Assembly: GCA_945861065.1 (NCBI GenBank)
Contig: CAMASI010000031.1
Location: 1 to 43,610, forward strand
Direction: 5' to 3'
DNA from: Klebsiella pneumoniae
GTDB lineage: Bacteria; Myxococcota_A; UBA796; GCA-2862545
DNA: 43,610 bases
The notes under the pieces were generated by a model, which had not been told where the DNA came from, did no database searches, and worked only from the letters and a program-made list of their open reading frames with translations. Below, in pieces: positions 1 through 9,749 of this stretch (position 1 is the first letter of the stretch; every line of letters begins with the position of its first letter). The position numbers and the translations under genes are program-made.

Positions 1-1535
1 GCCTCAGAACCCAGCACGACGACACGTTGTTTGGCCCGGGTCACGGCGGTGTACAACCACTCGCGGGTCAATAGCGGACTGTCGGGTTCGGGAAGCACAA
101 TCGCGACTTCTTCGAATTCGCTCCCTTGGGTCTTGTGGACCGTCATTGCAAACACCGTTTCGTGGGGCGGGATGCGCGCGGGGGCGAGGTCCCGGTAGCC
201 ATTTTCGGCCGGAAACCACACGCGGATTCCGTCTTCGCCGCGGTGTACAATTCCAACATCCCCGTTGTGCAGACCCAGGCCATGGTTGTTGACGGTGACC
301 ATGATGGGCCGTCCCGCGTACCAGCGCGAGAATGGCCGCAAATCCATCGTCGCCAACTCGCGTTCGACGATGCCATTGAATCGTTCGACCCCGTAAGGGC
401 CGGTGCGATGGGCGCACAGGATGCGGAAACGGCGGAGCACGTCGAAGGACGATTCCGGGCCGTCGGCAGGCAAGCGTCCATAACGCTCGCGGATAAGCGC
501 GCGGAGGTCCGTACCGGCGGACGTCAGCGGAACGGCGTCGGCGACCAGCACGTTGGCGCCGCCTTCGCGCAGCGCCGCCATGGTTTCGTCGCCGTCTCCC
601 AGGCGGATGGCGTTGGCGAGCCGAGCCAGGGCAGGCACGCCGACCCGTCGGTTGCGCGTGAGCCGGACGGCGCACCCAGCCAGCGGAGACGTCGGGCAAG
701 CGGATGCCCGCACCAACGGCTCCAACACGTCTCCGGCGTCAATCGGCGGCAACTGTTCCGGGTCGCCACACAACACGAGTCGGGTGGTGGGTGGCAAGCG
801 GTCGAGAAGGGTGCGAATCAGCGCCAGGCCCGCCATGGAGACTTCGTCCACCACCACGACGTCGGCCCCGACCGGTCGTTCGGCCGCTCTGGGCCCGCCC
901 AGGTTGAGCGCTTTGTGCAGGGTGGTCGCCGTCGTGGGGATAACGGCTGCGATCTCCGGCGGAAGTTCGGTTCGCCCCTGACGGACGGCTTCGGCGAGCC
1001 GACTGGCTGCTTTCCCGGTGGGGGCCATCAAGCGGATTTCGAGGCGCGGATTGTCGGCGATTAAGGCACCGAGCAGACGCACGACGGTCCACGTTTTCCC
1101 GGTTCCCGGTCCTCCGGTGATGACCGACAATCGCCGCGCAACACCGTTCAAGACGGCCTCGGCTTGGTCTGGCTCTAGCCCACCGAATAGATTTGGTTCT
1201 CCAAATTCGACGCCGTGTGCCCGCGACAACAATCCTTCCGCGACCGCACATTCCGTCTCATAAGCAGCACGGAGATACACGCGGTTTTCCGTGACGACGA
1301 CGGGCCGGAAACTCTCGTTGGGTCCCCCTACGAGCGGACTGCGGTGGAGTCGTTCGAGAAGGTCGGTGTTTCCCACTTCCGCGGTGAGTACCTCCACGGC
1401 AACGGTGACGCTGCCATCGCGCGTGTGCGCCGCCAGCACCTCGACAGCCCGCCTGACTGCCAGGTCCGTTTCACCGCCCAAACGACAGAGCGTTTCGGCC
1501 ACAGCCTGGTCGTACGGATGGACGGTTTCGGTCAT
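1..1535 (-). CDS. recD: Exodeoxyribonuclease V alpha subunit RecD, 3' end cut by the window
   Basis: RecD is the fast 5'-3' helicase of the RecBCD complex, which processes double-strand breaks. About 511 codons are visible; the frame is still open at base 1, so the C-terminus is missing. The start is the ATG at 1535-1533, which overlaps the recB stop as ATGA and begins MTETVHPYDQAVAE. Visible helicase motifs include Walker A ITGGPGTGKTWT near residues 136-147, Walker B/motif II VVVDEVSMAG, motif III CGDPEQLPPID, motif V VHKSQGSEFEEV and motif VI LYTAVTRAK close to the cut. The roughly 110-residue N-terminal part before Walker A fits the RecD domain that contacts RecBC. It is last in a recC-recB-recD run with overlapping ends, so it is probably translationally coupled. 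The identification rests on motifs and neighbours and is secure. Confidence 0.95.
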   Translation of the reverse strand, partial: MTETVHPYDQAVAETLCRLGGETDLAVRRAVEVLAAHTRDGSVTVAVEVLTAEVGNTDLLERLHRSPLVGGPNESFRPVVVTENRVYLRAAYETECAVAEGLLSRAHGVEFGEPNLFGGLEPDQAEAVLNGVARRLSVITGGPGTGKTWTVVRLLGALIADNPRLEIRLMAPTGKAASRLAEAVRQGRTELPPEIAAVIPTTATTLHKALNLGGPRAAERPVGADVVVVDEVSMAGLALIRTLLDRLPPTTRLVLCGDPEQLPPIDAGDVLEPLVRASACPTSPLAGCAVRLTRNRRVGVPALARLANAIRLGDGDETMAALREGGANVLVADAVPLTSAGTDLRALIRERYGRLPADGPESSFDVLRRFRILCAHRTGPYGVERFNGIVERELATMDLRPFSRWYAGRPIMVTVNNHGLGLHNGDVGIVHRGEDGIRVWFPAENGYRDLAPARIPPHETVFAMTVHKTQGSEFEEVAIVLPEPDSPLLTREWLYTAVTRAKQRVVVLGSE

Positions 1536-4500
1536 GGGCCGAACAAACTGGAGAGGTCGTGAATCAATTCCGTAGGAGGTCGATCGCTCCACACGCCATG
1601 ACCCGCAGGGTTCGCCGGGTCCATCCCTCGGAGGAACAAATATCGGAGCCCGCCGAGGTGTTTTTCGGGATCGTATCGGTCGAGACGAAGGCGAAGATGC
1701 CGGTGAATCGCGACGGCATACAACATCGCTTGCAATACGTAATGGTGTTGACGCATGGCGGCGTCCATTCGAGGCTTGGAATAATCCGCCACGCGTGCGC
1801 CGAGGTGATTGGATTTGTAGTCGCACACGTACCATCGACCGTCGAACTCGAACACGAGATCGATCACGCCCTTGAGAAATCCACGCAAGGGCGGAAAACT
1901 GAGCAGCCGGAGGTCGTCGGCAGCCTCGTGCTTGCCGTGCCGTTGAAATACGAGGGCAAGGTCCTCTGCCACCAAGCCGGCCGCGCGCACCGGCAAGGTG
2001 AAAGTCATTTCATTGAGTCGTTGCGAGGGGGCGAGGTCGACGAGTCGTGGCGCGTCGCCTCCCATTGGCGTTTGCAGCGCGGCAAGCAAACCAGCGGACA
2101 GGACGGGTCCCCACAGGCTGTCGACAGCGCCGTCGAGCAAAGCATCGTCTACGGCCTTTGCCAACGTTTCGGTCCTCTGGAAATCCAGGGTTTCCAACAC
2201 GCCATGGATAATCGTGCCCACCGAAGCGCCTGCTGGGAAATTCGCGAGGGGCACCTCGGACGTGGTGGCATCAGATGGGGCGCTGAGTGCACGCCTGTCG
2301 ACGTCGCGTTCGTCGGAACCGGCGGCGACGAGGGCCGAGTAGCTGCCCACGCGCCACGTCGACGTGGGTCGTGGCGGTGGTGGCGACGTGGAAGGCGAGA
2401 CACTAGTTTCTGGCAGCGGAAGGGCGGCGTCGTTTGAGATTGCGAGCGGGCGCACGGCCGTTCCACCAGCCAACGTGCCCGAGAAACAGTCCCGCAGCCT
2501 CCGCGGCATTTTCCCGCCGGAACTGAGTTTGGTCAAAAATGTGGAGGGGTGCTTATGAGAATCGTCCCCTAGCAGGAGCCACGCGAGGCCAGTTTTCGCG
2601 AATCGACTCTGACGGCCCACGACGACGCGAAGACCATGGCGCGCGCGGGTCATGGCGACGTACGCGGTGCGGACGTCTTCGGCGAGAGCCTCGTCGGCCG
2701 CGGCATCGGCGACCTCCGGGTCGGGTTGCTCGGACAAGTCTACGGCGGCCTCGCCATTGAGGTGCAGGCGTAGATAAGGGTCGTAGTTGCCCTTCGCGCC
2801 GGGCAGGTCTGGCAGAATCACGAGGTTGTATTCGAGGCCTTTTGACCTGTGAATAGTGACGAGAACGACGCCGCTATCGTCGCCTTCGGCACGGGGCACC
2901 GTCCGACTCTCTTCGGTGTCGCCAGCGCCGCCCTTGGTGCCGAGTTGGGTTTCAAACCAGGTTGCGGCGGCGATCGGTGACCAGGGGCGCCGCGTCCACT
3001 CGTCTTGGAGGATTTCACCCATGTGGAGCAGGTCGGTGAGGTCTCGGCTTCCTCGCGGCCTCGCGAGAAGGTGCGCAGCGATATTCTCTGTCGCGATGAT
3101 TGCGCGAAGGGCGCACAACGGTCCAATTCGACGAAACAGCGTTTCCGCACTACGAAACCTATGGGTAATCTCCTCCCAGGCGGACTCGTCGTGAGCGAGG
3201 GCCTCGACCTGGTTGGCGGCGAAACCAAGGAGGGGCGTGAGCAAGGCGGATCGCAAGCGCACGCCGTCTTCCGGACGTGCGAGCGCGGCAAACAAATGCG
3301 CTGCGTGAGGTGCGATAGGTTGGGACAGAATGTGCGTCGTGGCGAGGTTGCGAATCGGCACATGTCGGCGAATCAGCGCGTCGCCCACGGCGACGGCGGC
3401 GTCGTTGGTTCGCACGAGTACCGCAATGTCGGAGGGGCGAAGGGGGCGGCTTTCGCCCTTGTCTTGCAGGCGGGTGGGTCCGGTCAACAGCGCGACGATT
3501 TCCGTGGCGATTCGGTCTGGGAGGTCGCTCCAGTTTGGTTTTCCCGGCCCTTTATTGTAGTCCGATGCGTCGAAATCGGTCCACCATTCCAACGGCGCAA
3601 CAGGGGATTGGTCGTTAACCAGGGCGTCGATGGCGCCTGGCCGCGCCCGAGTGGGGTAGGATTTGATATCGTCGATGATGAAGCCTTTGCCGCCGAGCGC
3701 GGACCGGTCGAAGACCGCGTTCACAGCGGCCACCAGCGACGGGTCGGAGCGGTAATTGACGTCCAATTCGTGACGATGTTGCGCGGTGCGTGAGGCAGAT
3801 AAGTAGGTGAAAACGTCGGCGCCTCGGAAGCCGTAAATCGCTTGTTTTGGGTCTCCTATCAGAAACGACGTGGTTTGTGGACCCCATACCCGATGAAACA
3901 GGTCCCATTGGACCGCGTCGGTGTCCTGGAATTCGTCGACAAGCACGACGGGCCACACCGCGCGAATCTGGTCGGAAAAGTTTTCCACGTCCCGGACGGC
4001 GGCTCGTGCCCTTCGCACGAGGTCGCCCCAAGCGTTGGTCTCTCCCCGCCCGCGCGCGGATTCGAGCCGATCGACGGCCCCGAAAAGCACGCGGCGGTGC
4101 AGATCTACGACCCACGATTCCACGTGCGGCAGGAGCCGTTGAAGGGCGTCGGAGGCCTCTCTCACGGCGTCGAACAGCGGGTCCTCGGGCACACGTGCGT
4201 CGTCTGGCAGGAGCGGCTGGATCGTGTCCGGATGCAGCGGGTAGAGGCCTTCTACCGTCAACACGTCTTTCGCGAGGTCCCGCGCAAGCCTCTCTGCCGA
4301 CTCCGTGAGTTTTTTCGCATCGAAGAATTGGAGGGGGAGGGAGCGAAACAGAATCGACGCCGCCTGGCCGTTGGCCCCGAAACGTTTGCGGAGGTCCGCA
4401 ATGAGTTGGCTGACGGTCGTTGCGGCGTCGAGTGCCTGTTGCACAGCGACTTCGGCGACGTCAGGAAGCACCTTCAAACCGCAGTCGAGCACGGCCTCGC

Positions 4501-5041
4501 ACAGGTTTTGCAACGTTTTCCGAGCCCGCGGCCCGCGCGCATACCGGAGCAGCAGGGGCGGGGCCGCCTCGGATTCGGCAAACCACGCGTCACCGACTGC
4601 GCGCCTGGCGGCGTCTCGGGCAGAGGCGCCCGTCTCGGCCCTGCCGAGTGAGCCGGTTTCGATGGGCCACCGCTGCAAGACACGCGCACAGAAAGCGTGA
4701 ATCGTCCACACACTGGCGCTGTCGAGGGAAGCGAGCGCGAGATTCGCGCGTCCGGCCGCGTCTTTGCCTGCGCGACGAGCGATGAGAATCGCGTCCGGGT
4801 CGTTGGGTTCGCCCCCCGTCGCTGCTTGGCGAACCGCGATGAGGCGGTCGCGCAAACGTCCGACCAGTTCGGCGGTGGCGGCGCGCGTAAAGGTGACGAG
4901 CAGCACCGATTCCAGAGGCAGGCCCTTTTCGATGACGAGGCGGAGGACCAACGTCGTCAGGGTGTGCGTCTTGCCGGTGCCTGCGGAGGCTTCGATGATG
5001 TGGCGCCCCTCCAGCGTGAGCGTGTGTGGGTTGAGCGTCAT
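1532..5041 (-). CDS. recB: Exodeoxyribonuclease V beta subunit RecB (helicase-nuclease)
   Basis: RecB is the 3'-5' helicase and the only nuclease of RecBCD. The ATG at 5041 gives MTLNPHTLTLEGRHIIEAS, 1169 residues, close to the E. coli length of about 1180. The open frame extends 30 codons further upstream, but that stretch lies inside recC and the ATG overlaps the recC stop as ATGA. Motifs in order: Walker A EASAGTGKTHT (residues 17-27), FTRAATAEL, Walker B VVLVDEFQDTDAVQWD, GDPKQAIYGFRGAD, DVNYRSDPSL, VTIHRSKGLEYNLV and AMTRARHGLRV. The C-terminal RecB-type nuclease keeps GVIDLVFEFDGRWYVCDYKS (DYK near residue 1074) followed by QAMLYAVA, so the nuclease looks intact. It lies between recC and recD in the same transcription unit. 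Confidence 0.97.
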   Translation of the reverse strand: MTLNPHTLTLEGRHIIEASAGTGKTHTLTTLVLRLVIEKGLPLESVLLVTFTRAATAELVGRLRDRLIAVRQAATGGEPNDPDAILIARRAGKDAAGRANLALASLDSASVWTIHAFCARVLQRWPIETGSLGRAETGASARDAARRAVGDAWFAESEAAPPLLLRYARGPRARKTLQNLCEAVLDCGLKVLPDVAEVAVQQALDAATTVSQLIADLRKRFGANGQAASILFRSLPLQFFDAKKLTESAERLARDLAKDVLTVEGLYPLHPDTIQPLLPDDARVPEDPLFDAVREASDALQRLLPHVESWVVDLHRRVLFGAVDRLESARGRGETNAWGDLVRRARAAVRDVENFSDQIRAVWPVVLVDEFQDTDAVQWDLFHRVWGPQTTSFLIGDPKQAIYGFRGADVFTYLSASRTAQHRHELDVNYRSDPSLVAAVNAVFDRSALGGKGFIIDDIKSYPTRARPGAIDALVNDQSPVAPLEWWTDFDASDYNKGPGKPNWSDLPDRIATEIVALLTGPTRLQDKGESRPLRPSDIAVLVRTNDAAVAVGDALIRRHVPIRNLATTHILSQPIAPHAAHLFAALARPEDGVRLRSALLTPLLGFAANQVEALAHDESAWEEITHRFRSAETLFRRIGPLCALRAIIATENIAAHLLARPRGSRDLTDLLHMGEILQDEWTRRPWSPIAAATWFETQLGTKGGAGDTEESRTVPRAEGDDSGVVLVTIHRSKGLEYNLVILPDLPGAKGNYDPYLRLHLNGEAAVDLSEQPDPEVADAAADEALAEDVRTAYVAMTRARHGLRVVVGRQSRFAKTGLAWLLLGDDSHKHPSTFLTKLSSGGKMPRRLRDCFSGTLAGGTAVRPLAISNDAALPLPETSVSPSTSPPPPRPTSTWRVGSYSALVAAGSDERDVDRRALSAPSDATTSEVPLANFPAGASVGTIIHGVLETLDFQRTETLAKAVDDALLDGAVDSLWGPVLSAGLLAALQTPMGGDAPRLVDLAPSQRLNEMTFTLPVRAAGLVAEDLALVFQRHGKHEAADDLRLLSFPPLRGFLKGVIDLVFEFDGRWYVCDYKSNHLGARVADYSKPRMDAAMRQHHYVLQAMLYAVAIHRHLRLRLDRYDPEKHLGGLRYLFLRGMDPANPAGHGVWSDRPPTELIHDLSSLFGP

Positions 5042-8025
5042 GGCACGACCTCGCGGTGGTCGCGGAGGGGGTCCAATACGAATTTGGCTGGGGCAATCCA
5101 TTCTGCCGGAGTGGTGGGCGGTTTGTGCCACAGCCGCGCCAGCTCAGCGTCGTACCGCAATTCGTTGGCAAACGCCTCGGCGAAGGCTGTCGTGTTGGGC
5201 AGCGCCCAGGACGCTTTTGGAAGCCAGTTTCTGCTCCCGGCCCGAATCTTCAGAGCGGCCCGGTGCAACCGCGAGAGGTGTTCAGCTGCGGATTCGATGC
5301 GGCGAAAGCGGATGACTTGTGGCAGGTTTGCGTCGTCGTGGCCGATATGCAGGGTTTCGTGAAAGTCAGCCCGCGCCGCACAGGCCAACAGGTGGTGGAT
5401 CCACACCGCCACCTCGTGGTGGGGCCGTATTTGGCCGGGCCGCAGTACCACGCGGCGGTTCCCAAAAATGTTGTGCAGCCAACCCTGCACGCGTCCCGGA
5501 CCGGTGGGCACCACGGCCCATGCGGGCGGGATGGCGTCTACACGAAAGGCCCGAGCCTTTTGAACGAGGGCCACGGCAGCCTCGCGCAGTTGGTCGAACA
5601 GATCGGTGCCCGCGGAGCCAAGCGGCCAATCCCCCGAGGACTGCACGACGGCCCGCACCCGGTCGAGGTCGGCGCCTTTTTCCACTTGGCGAACCAGCCG
5701 GTCCATAAGGCTCCAGCGTTCCAACCCGTCGACATCGAGCAGGTTGACGTCATCGAGGGGTTCCTTGGCCTCCCTTGCGCTCGCCTGAAGTCGACGGCGC
5801 AACAACGCGTTGGCGGGTTTCGACATGGTTTCCGCGAGGGTCTCGACATCGATAGAAGCGAGCGTTTCGACCTCCTCGGCGAGGCCGTCTACATGCAAGG
5901 TCCATGGGCGGTCGCTGGGCGTCAAAGCGGCGGTCATGCCCTCGAGCGCCCACGCCTCCCAGGTGGGTGCGATTCCGCTGAGTGCGGTCGTTTCCCAAGG
6001 TCTTTCCGCCAAATCGATGCGGGCGGGACCACTTCCGTCCTGTTGCGCGGCGTCGACGATGGCGGCGAGCGGGGAGGAGGGCAACCGTTCAGCGCGGGTC
6101 CCGGGCTCGGTGGCGCTAAAGGTGGCCCACCAGGCGTCGCGCGCGGCGAGCACAGACCCCAACATCAACGCACGATCCGCAGCCGTGTCATTCGGGTCGC
6201 CGGCCTTGTTCGTGGCGAGCAGATCCCATGCGTGGGTGTAACGACGCCGAGGCCAACGATCCGCATCTGCGCCTAACCAGACGATGACTCTGGCCGGCAC
6301 GCCGCGAAGGGCGTCAGGCCGGGCGACGGTGATGCCGCCGCCGAGCAACGCGCTCCGCGATCGGAGGCCTCCCACCGCGTCTCGGACCCACGGAGCGGCT
6401 TCCTCTAAACTCAGGCTTCCCATGCGGTCGCCGGCCCGTCGCCCGAGTTCCAACAGCGTGGCCCGTGTGCTGCGATCGCTGTCATCGTCGGGCATGGCCC
6501 ATCGGTGAAGCGCCGCGACCAGGTCCGTGCACCACGCGCTCAGGGTTCGTTTGCGGTCGGCGTCGGCAGACCAGTGCGCGACGGCGTCCACGAAGGCGAC
6601 GAACCCGCCGAGTGTGTCAGCGGACAATGCCGCGTCTGCGGGAACGACGCCGCCGAAACTCCGGTCGCCAAGGCTTGGCAACGCGGCTGCGAGCAACAGC
6701 CGATCGAGGCCGTGGCGCAAGGTTTGGACTTGGAACGCGGGCTCGCCACGCCGCTTTCGCCACGCGGCATCCAGTCCCCATCTCATGCCGGAAGCTGCGA
6801 GCGCTTCGTGTAGACGATCGAGGTCGTCGGCAGCGATGCCGAATCGGCGGCGAATGGGTTCGAGCGTCACCAGATCGTACAGGGTCGAGGCGGCCAGACG
6901 GCTGCCCGGGAGGTCGAGCAAGGCGTGCAGGGCATGAACTGTGCCCTCCGTGGACGCCAACGGCCGATCCGCGATGCGGTGGGGCAGGGCGTCGCCAAAG
7001 AGGGCGCTCACAAGGGGCGCGTACGTGTCGAGGTCGGGGGCGACGATGAGGATGTCGTGCGGCTCCAGCGTGGGGTCTGCGGCCATCCTGGCGAGCAAGG
7101 CGTCGCGGAGCCCCTCCACTTCCCGTGCCGGATGTGCAGCCGCGAGGAGGCGGAGGGAATGGTCGCACGGGTCGGGCTCGGCGGTCACCGGGGCTTTGAG
7201 GTCGAGCCAACTGAGGGTGAGGCGACCGAGGCGGGTGGTGACGGCGGGCTCGTCGTGCTGGTCGAATAAGGGGTCTGCCGTCTCTAATTCAGCCAGCCGG
7301 TTGTCCTCCGTGCGCCATGTGGCGCCCAACGCGGCCAGCACCCCGCCTTCGGCCGCCGTATCGTCGGCCCACCATTCGCGGCTCGGACCGATCCGGTACA
7401 CATGAACGGGCACCCGGTACCCGAGGGCGTGGATCACGGAAAGGAAGGCGGGTTCGAGGGGGGTGTCGAAGGCGTGAAGCCGTGGGGGTACGACGAGTTC
7501 GTTCCCTCGTCGGAATCGGTCTACAAGCCGTGCCGCAACGGTGCCCGGATGGGCGGGACCGAGGTGTGCGATGAGACGGCGCCACAGGTTTTCACGCCAA
7601 CCCACACCTGCGCCCGCTTCCCAACTGCGGACTTCTTCGAAGCGAAACACGGACCAACGCGGGACCGCAGTTGCGAGGTCGAGCGCCAGTTGGTGGCGGG
7701 CCCGGCCGTCGGGGAAACGTGGGGCGTCGTCACCCATTTCCGTCAGAACGTGAGCGATAGCAAGCGACAAGGTGTCGGTCCGCCAGGGGGGGGCGCTGGT
7801 GGGGAAATGCGCGGCATGCAGCGTTATGAGCCATTCCGACGGCGTCGGAAACCAGCCGTTGGCCCAAACTCCGAGCCTCGTCGCCAATTCGGTCGTCAGC
7901 CAGCGTGCCAACCCCGGACTGCCGCACACAATGGGTTCAGGATCGAAGGGCGATAGGGGGCGCGCCGCCACTTTGGCGAGGATGTGGGCGAGCCGCTCGG
8001 CGCGGTTGCTGGTGTGGACGAACAT
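5038..8025 (-). CDS. recC: Exodeoxyribonuclease V gamma subunit RecC
   Basis: RecC is the scaffold of RecBCD. In E. coli it holds the inactive helicase and nuclease folds that scan for Chi. I chose the ATG at 8025 (MFVHTSNRAERLAHIL), which gives 995 residues. The frame stays open to 8535, but that region is the upstream dehydrogenase gene. RecC family traits seen: an N-terminal phrase FVHTSNRAERL, a CGSPGLARWLTTELA segment, LGVWANGWFPTP matching the RecC 'G..AN..FP.P' stretch, a mid-protein segment VPARVIVWLGADADRWPRR, and a C-terminal segment ending near WIHHLLACAA. It is shorter than the E. coli protein (about 1120 residues), as is common outside enterics. It starts 14 bases after the dehydrogenase stop and overlaps recB by ATGA. 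The Chi sequence this complex would read cannot be deduced here. Confidence 0.93.
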   Translation of the reverse strand: MFVHTSNRAERLAHILAKVAARPLSPFDPEPIVCGSPGLARWLTTELATRLGVWANGWFPTPSEWLITLHAAHFPTSAPPWRTDTLSLAIAHVLTEMGDDAPRFPDGRARHQLALDLATAVPRWSVFRFEEVRSWEAGAGVGWRENLWRRLIAHLGPAHPGTVAARLVDRFRRGNELVVPPRLHAFDTPLEPAFLSVIHALGYRVPVHVYRIGPSREWWADDTAAEGGVLAALGATWRTEDNRLAELETADPLFDQHDEPAVTTRLGRLTLSWLDLKAPVTAEPDPCDHSLRLLAAAHPAREVEGLRDALLARMAADPTLEPHDILIVAPDLDTYAPLVSALFGDALPHRIADRPLASTEGTVHALHALLDLPGSRLAASTLYDLVTLEPIRRRFGIAADDLDRLHEALAASGMRWGLDAAWRKRRGEPAFQVQTLRHGLDRLLLAAALPSLGDRSFGGVVPADAALSADTLGGFVAFVDAVAHWSADADRKRTLSAWCTDLVAALHRWAMPDDDSDRSTRATLLELGRRAGDRMGSLSLEEAAPWVRDAVGGLRSRSALLGGGITVARPDALRGVPARVIVWLGADADRWPRRRYTHAWDLLATNKAGDPNDTAADRALMLGSVLAARDAWWATFSATEPGTRAERLPSSPLAAIVDAAQQDGSGPARIDLAERPWETTALSGIAPTWEAWALEGMTAALTPSDRPWTLHVDGLAEEVETLASIDVETLAETMSKPANALLRRRLQASAREAKEPLDDVNLLDVDGLERWSLMDRLVRQVEKGADLDRVRAVVQSSGDWPLGSAGTDLFDQLREAAVALVQKARAFRVDAIPPAWAVVPTGPGRVQGWLHNIFGNRRVVLRPGQIRPHHEVAVWIHHLLACAARADFHETLHIGHDDANLPQVIRFRRIESAAEHLSRLHRAALKIRAGSRNWLPKASWALPNTTAFAEAFANELRYDAELARLWHKPPTTPAEWIAPAKFVLDPLRDHREVVP

Positions 8026-8039
8026 CGTATGTGTGGAGG

Positions 8040-8852
8040 TCAGCGGTTGGGCAGGCGGCCGCTGCGGACGAGCCAGCCGAACAGCAGGTAAAGCAGGCCA
8101 TTGAATTTCCGGCTGACGAACACGCCGAGGTGGCCGTGGCCCGTGAAGACGAACTCGCGCTTGCGTTTGTAAATGGCGCGAACCATGACCCGGACGGCGT
8201 CTTCGGTGCGCCACATCATCGCGGCGGGGCGTCGGTCCTTTTGGGTTGAATTGAAAATCCCCTGGCGATCGACCTGACCGATCTCGGATTCGACAAATCC
8301 CGGGTGAATCGTGGTGACGGCGACGCCAGTGGAGGCTTCCTCCAACCAGAACGTTTCGCCGATGGCACGCACCGCCGCTTTGCTCGCCTGGTACGGGCCG
8401 TGGCCTGGAAACGAGATGAAGCCGGCCACACTTCCGATCAGGACCAGGCGCCCTTTTGTGGCTCGGAGATGGGGGAGGGCGACTCGAGCGGTTTCTGCGA
8501 GGGCCACCACGTTGGTTTCGAACTGGCGGCGCCAATCGGCCGAACGAAGGTCGTCGTTGCGCCCACCTGCGGAGAACCCGGCGTTTGCGACGGCAACGTC
8601 GAGCTTTCCGAAGTGCGAAACGACTTGGTCTACGGCGTTGGCCAGCGCCCCGTCCGCGTTGACGTCGCCCGCGATCGCGAGCCCCCGACGGCCCAGCGCC
8701 GTGATTGCTGCGACGACCTCATCGAGTCGGTCTTGCCGTCGACCGGAAACCACGACGTCGGCACCCTCCTTCGCGAAAGCGAGGGCGAGACCGCGGCCGA
8801 GACCCGATCCTCCCCCAGTGATCCACACGACCTGACCCTCGAAACGCGTCAT
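8040..8852 (-). CDS. Short-chain dehydrogenase/reductase (classical SDR)
   Basis: NAD(P)-dependent oxidoreductase of the classical SDR fold; the substrate is unknown. With the ATG at 8852 the protein starts MTRFEGQVVWITGGGSGLG and has 270 residues. A GTG nine bases upstream is possible, but the ATG gives the typical SDR N-terminus. Visible motifs: cofactor loop TGGGSGLGRG (residues 10-19), NAGFSAGG, catalytic Ser in LIGSVAGF, the YQASK active site (YxxxK) and the IHPGFVESEI loop. The last ~50 residues carry a basic and hydrophobic tail (REFVFTGHGHLGVFVSRKF), which may bring it to a membrane. It lies directly upstream of recCBD with a 14-base gap. I see no functional reason for that, so co-transcription may be incidental. 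Confidence 0.9.
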   Translation of the reverse strand: MTRFEGQVVWITGGGSGLGRGLALAFAKEGADVVVSGRRQDRLDEVVAAITALGRRGLAIAGDVNADGALANAVDQVVSHFGKLDVAVANAGFSAGGRNDDLRSADWRRQFETNVVALAETARVALPHLRATKGRLVLIGSVAGFISFPGHGPYQASKAAVRAIGETFWLEEASTGVAVTTIHPGFVESEIGQVDRQGIFNSTQKDRRPAAMMWRTEDAVRVMVRAIYKRKREFVFTGHGHLGVFVSRKFNGLLYLLFGWLVRSGRLPNR

Positions 8853-8889
8853 CGCCAGCACCTATCCGGTTGGTGTGGCCTGGCGCGAG

Positions 8890-9720
8890 CTACGCGCGCG
8901 CCGCGATGACCACCCCGCCAAGCACCAGGCTGGTTCCGACCGCCAATGTCGAGGTCAACGGTTCTGCCATGAGCAGATGGCCCAGGGCGACGGCAATGAC
9001 TGGGGAAATATAAGAAATGAGGGCGAGCCGGCTGGCGGGCATATGTTCCAATGCCCAGAACCAAAGGAGGAATCCCACCGCAGTCCCGAGGATGGCGAGG
9101 TAGGTCACCGACACCACAGCGCGCGCGGTCCATTCGGTTTGAGCTGTGTTTTCGAACAGAAGTGCGAGCACAGCCGTTTCGCAGGCACCGACAAACAACG
9201 CATTTCGCGTGAGGATAGCGCTGCTCGTGCCTTTTGCGTGGGTTTTTACGATGACGGTATTGATGGCCGCAGAAAGAGGGCTGACGAGGAATATCAAGCC
9301 CGCTGCAAGCGCACCCGTACCTAATGCTGGCACGTCGGTGCCAAATAGTGTCACGATTCCGGCGAACGCGACAAGGAGCCCGATCGCTTTTTGAAACCCT
9401 AGCTTTTCACCGAGAAAAAAACGCGCCAAAATGGCGAGAAATAGCGGGTAGGTGGCCCAGAGGACTGCGGCGAGTCCCGAAGGAATAATTGTTTCGGTAT
9501 AATAGACGACGGTGTAGCTCAGGGCGAACGAAAGGGTGCCGGTGGACACCGAGAGCCAGTGCGGTGGTGCCAGTGCCGGTGCGCGCCGCTGCAACGCAGG
9601 CGTAATCGCGGCCAGGGCAAGCCAGGCCACCACCAAACGGCCGACGAGAGAGGTGAGCGGTGGCATATCGGTCAGTCCCCACCGAATGACCAACCACGTC
9701 GAACCCCAAATCAAACACAT
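8890..9720 (-). CDS. EamA/DMT-superfamily membrane transporter
   Basis: Inner-membrane drug/metabolite-type exporter with two EamA repeats and about ten predicted membrane segments. The first ATG (9720) gives 276 residues starting MCLIWGSTWLVIRWGL, which carries the EamA signature 'WGS.w...r'. Later segments include AAVLWATYPLFLAILARFF and, in the second repeat, LAILGTAVGFLLWFWALEHM and YISPVIAVALGHLL. Upstream of that ATG the frame stays open and reads LTFRLAAAFAT, a plausible start of the first helix. The only upstream candidate start is a CTG at 9753 overlapping the previous gene's stop as CTGA, so the true start may lie there. Substrate unknown. It follows the LLPLG-domain gene on the same strand. 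Confidence 0.88.
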   Translation of the reverse strand: MCLIWGSTWLVIRWGLTDMPPLTSLVGRLVVAWLALAAITPALQRRAPALAPPHWLSVSTGTLSFALSYTVVYYTETIIPSGLAAVLWATYPLFLAILARFFLGEKLGFQKAIGLLVAFAGIVTLFGTDVPALGTGALAAGLIFLVSPLSAAINTVIVKTHAKGTSSAILTRNALFVGACETAVLALLFENTAQTEWTARAVVSVTYLAILGTAVGFLLWFWALEHMPASRLALISYISPVIAVALGHLLMAEPLTSTLAVGTSLVLGGVVIAARA

Positions 9721-9749
9721 CGTCGCAAACGCGGCGGCAAGGCGAAATG

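Noticed and set aside
126-1064. A 312-codon plus-strand open frame
   Set aside because: Antisense to recD, whose helicase motifs are clear; no recognisable domain in the alternative frame.
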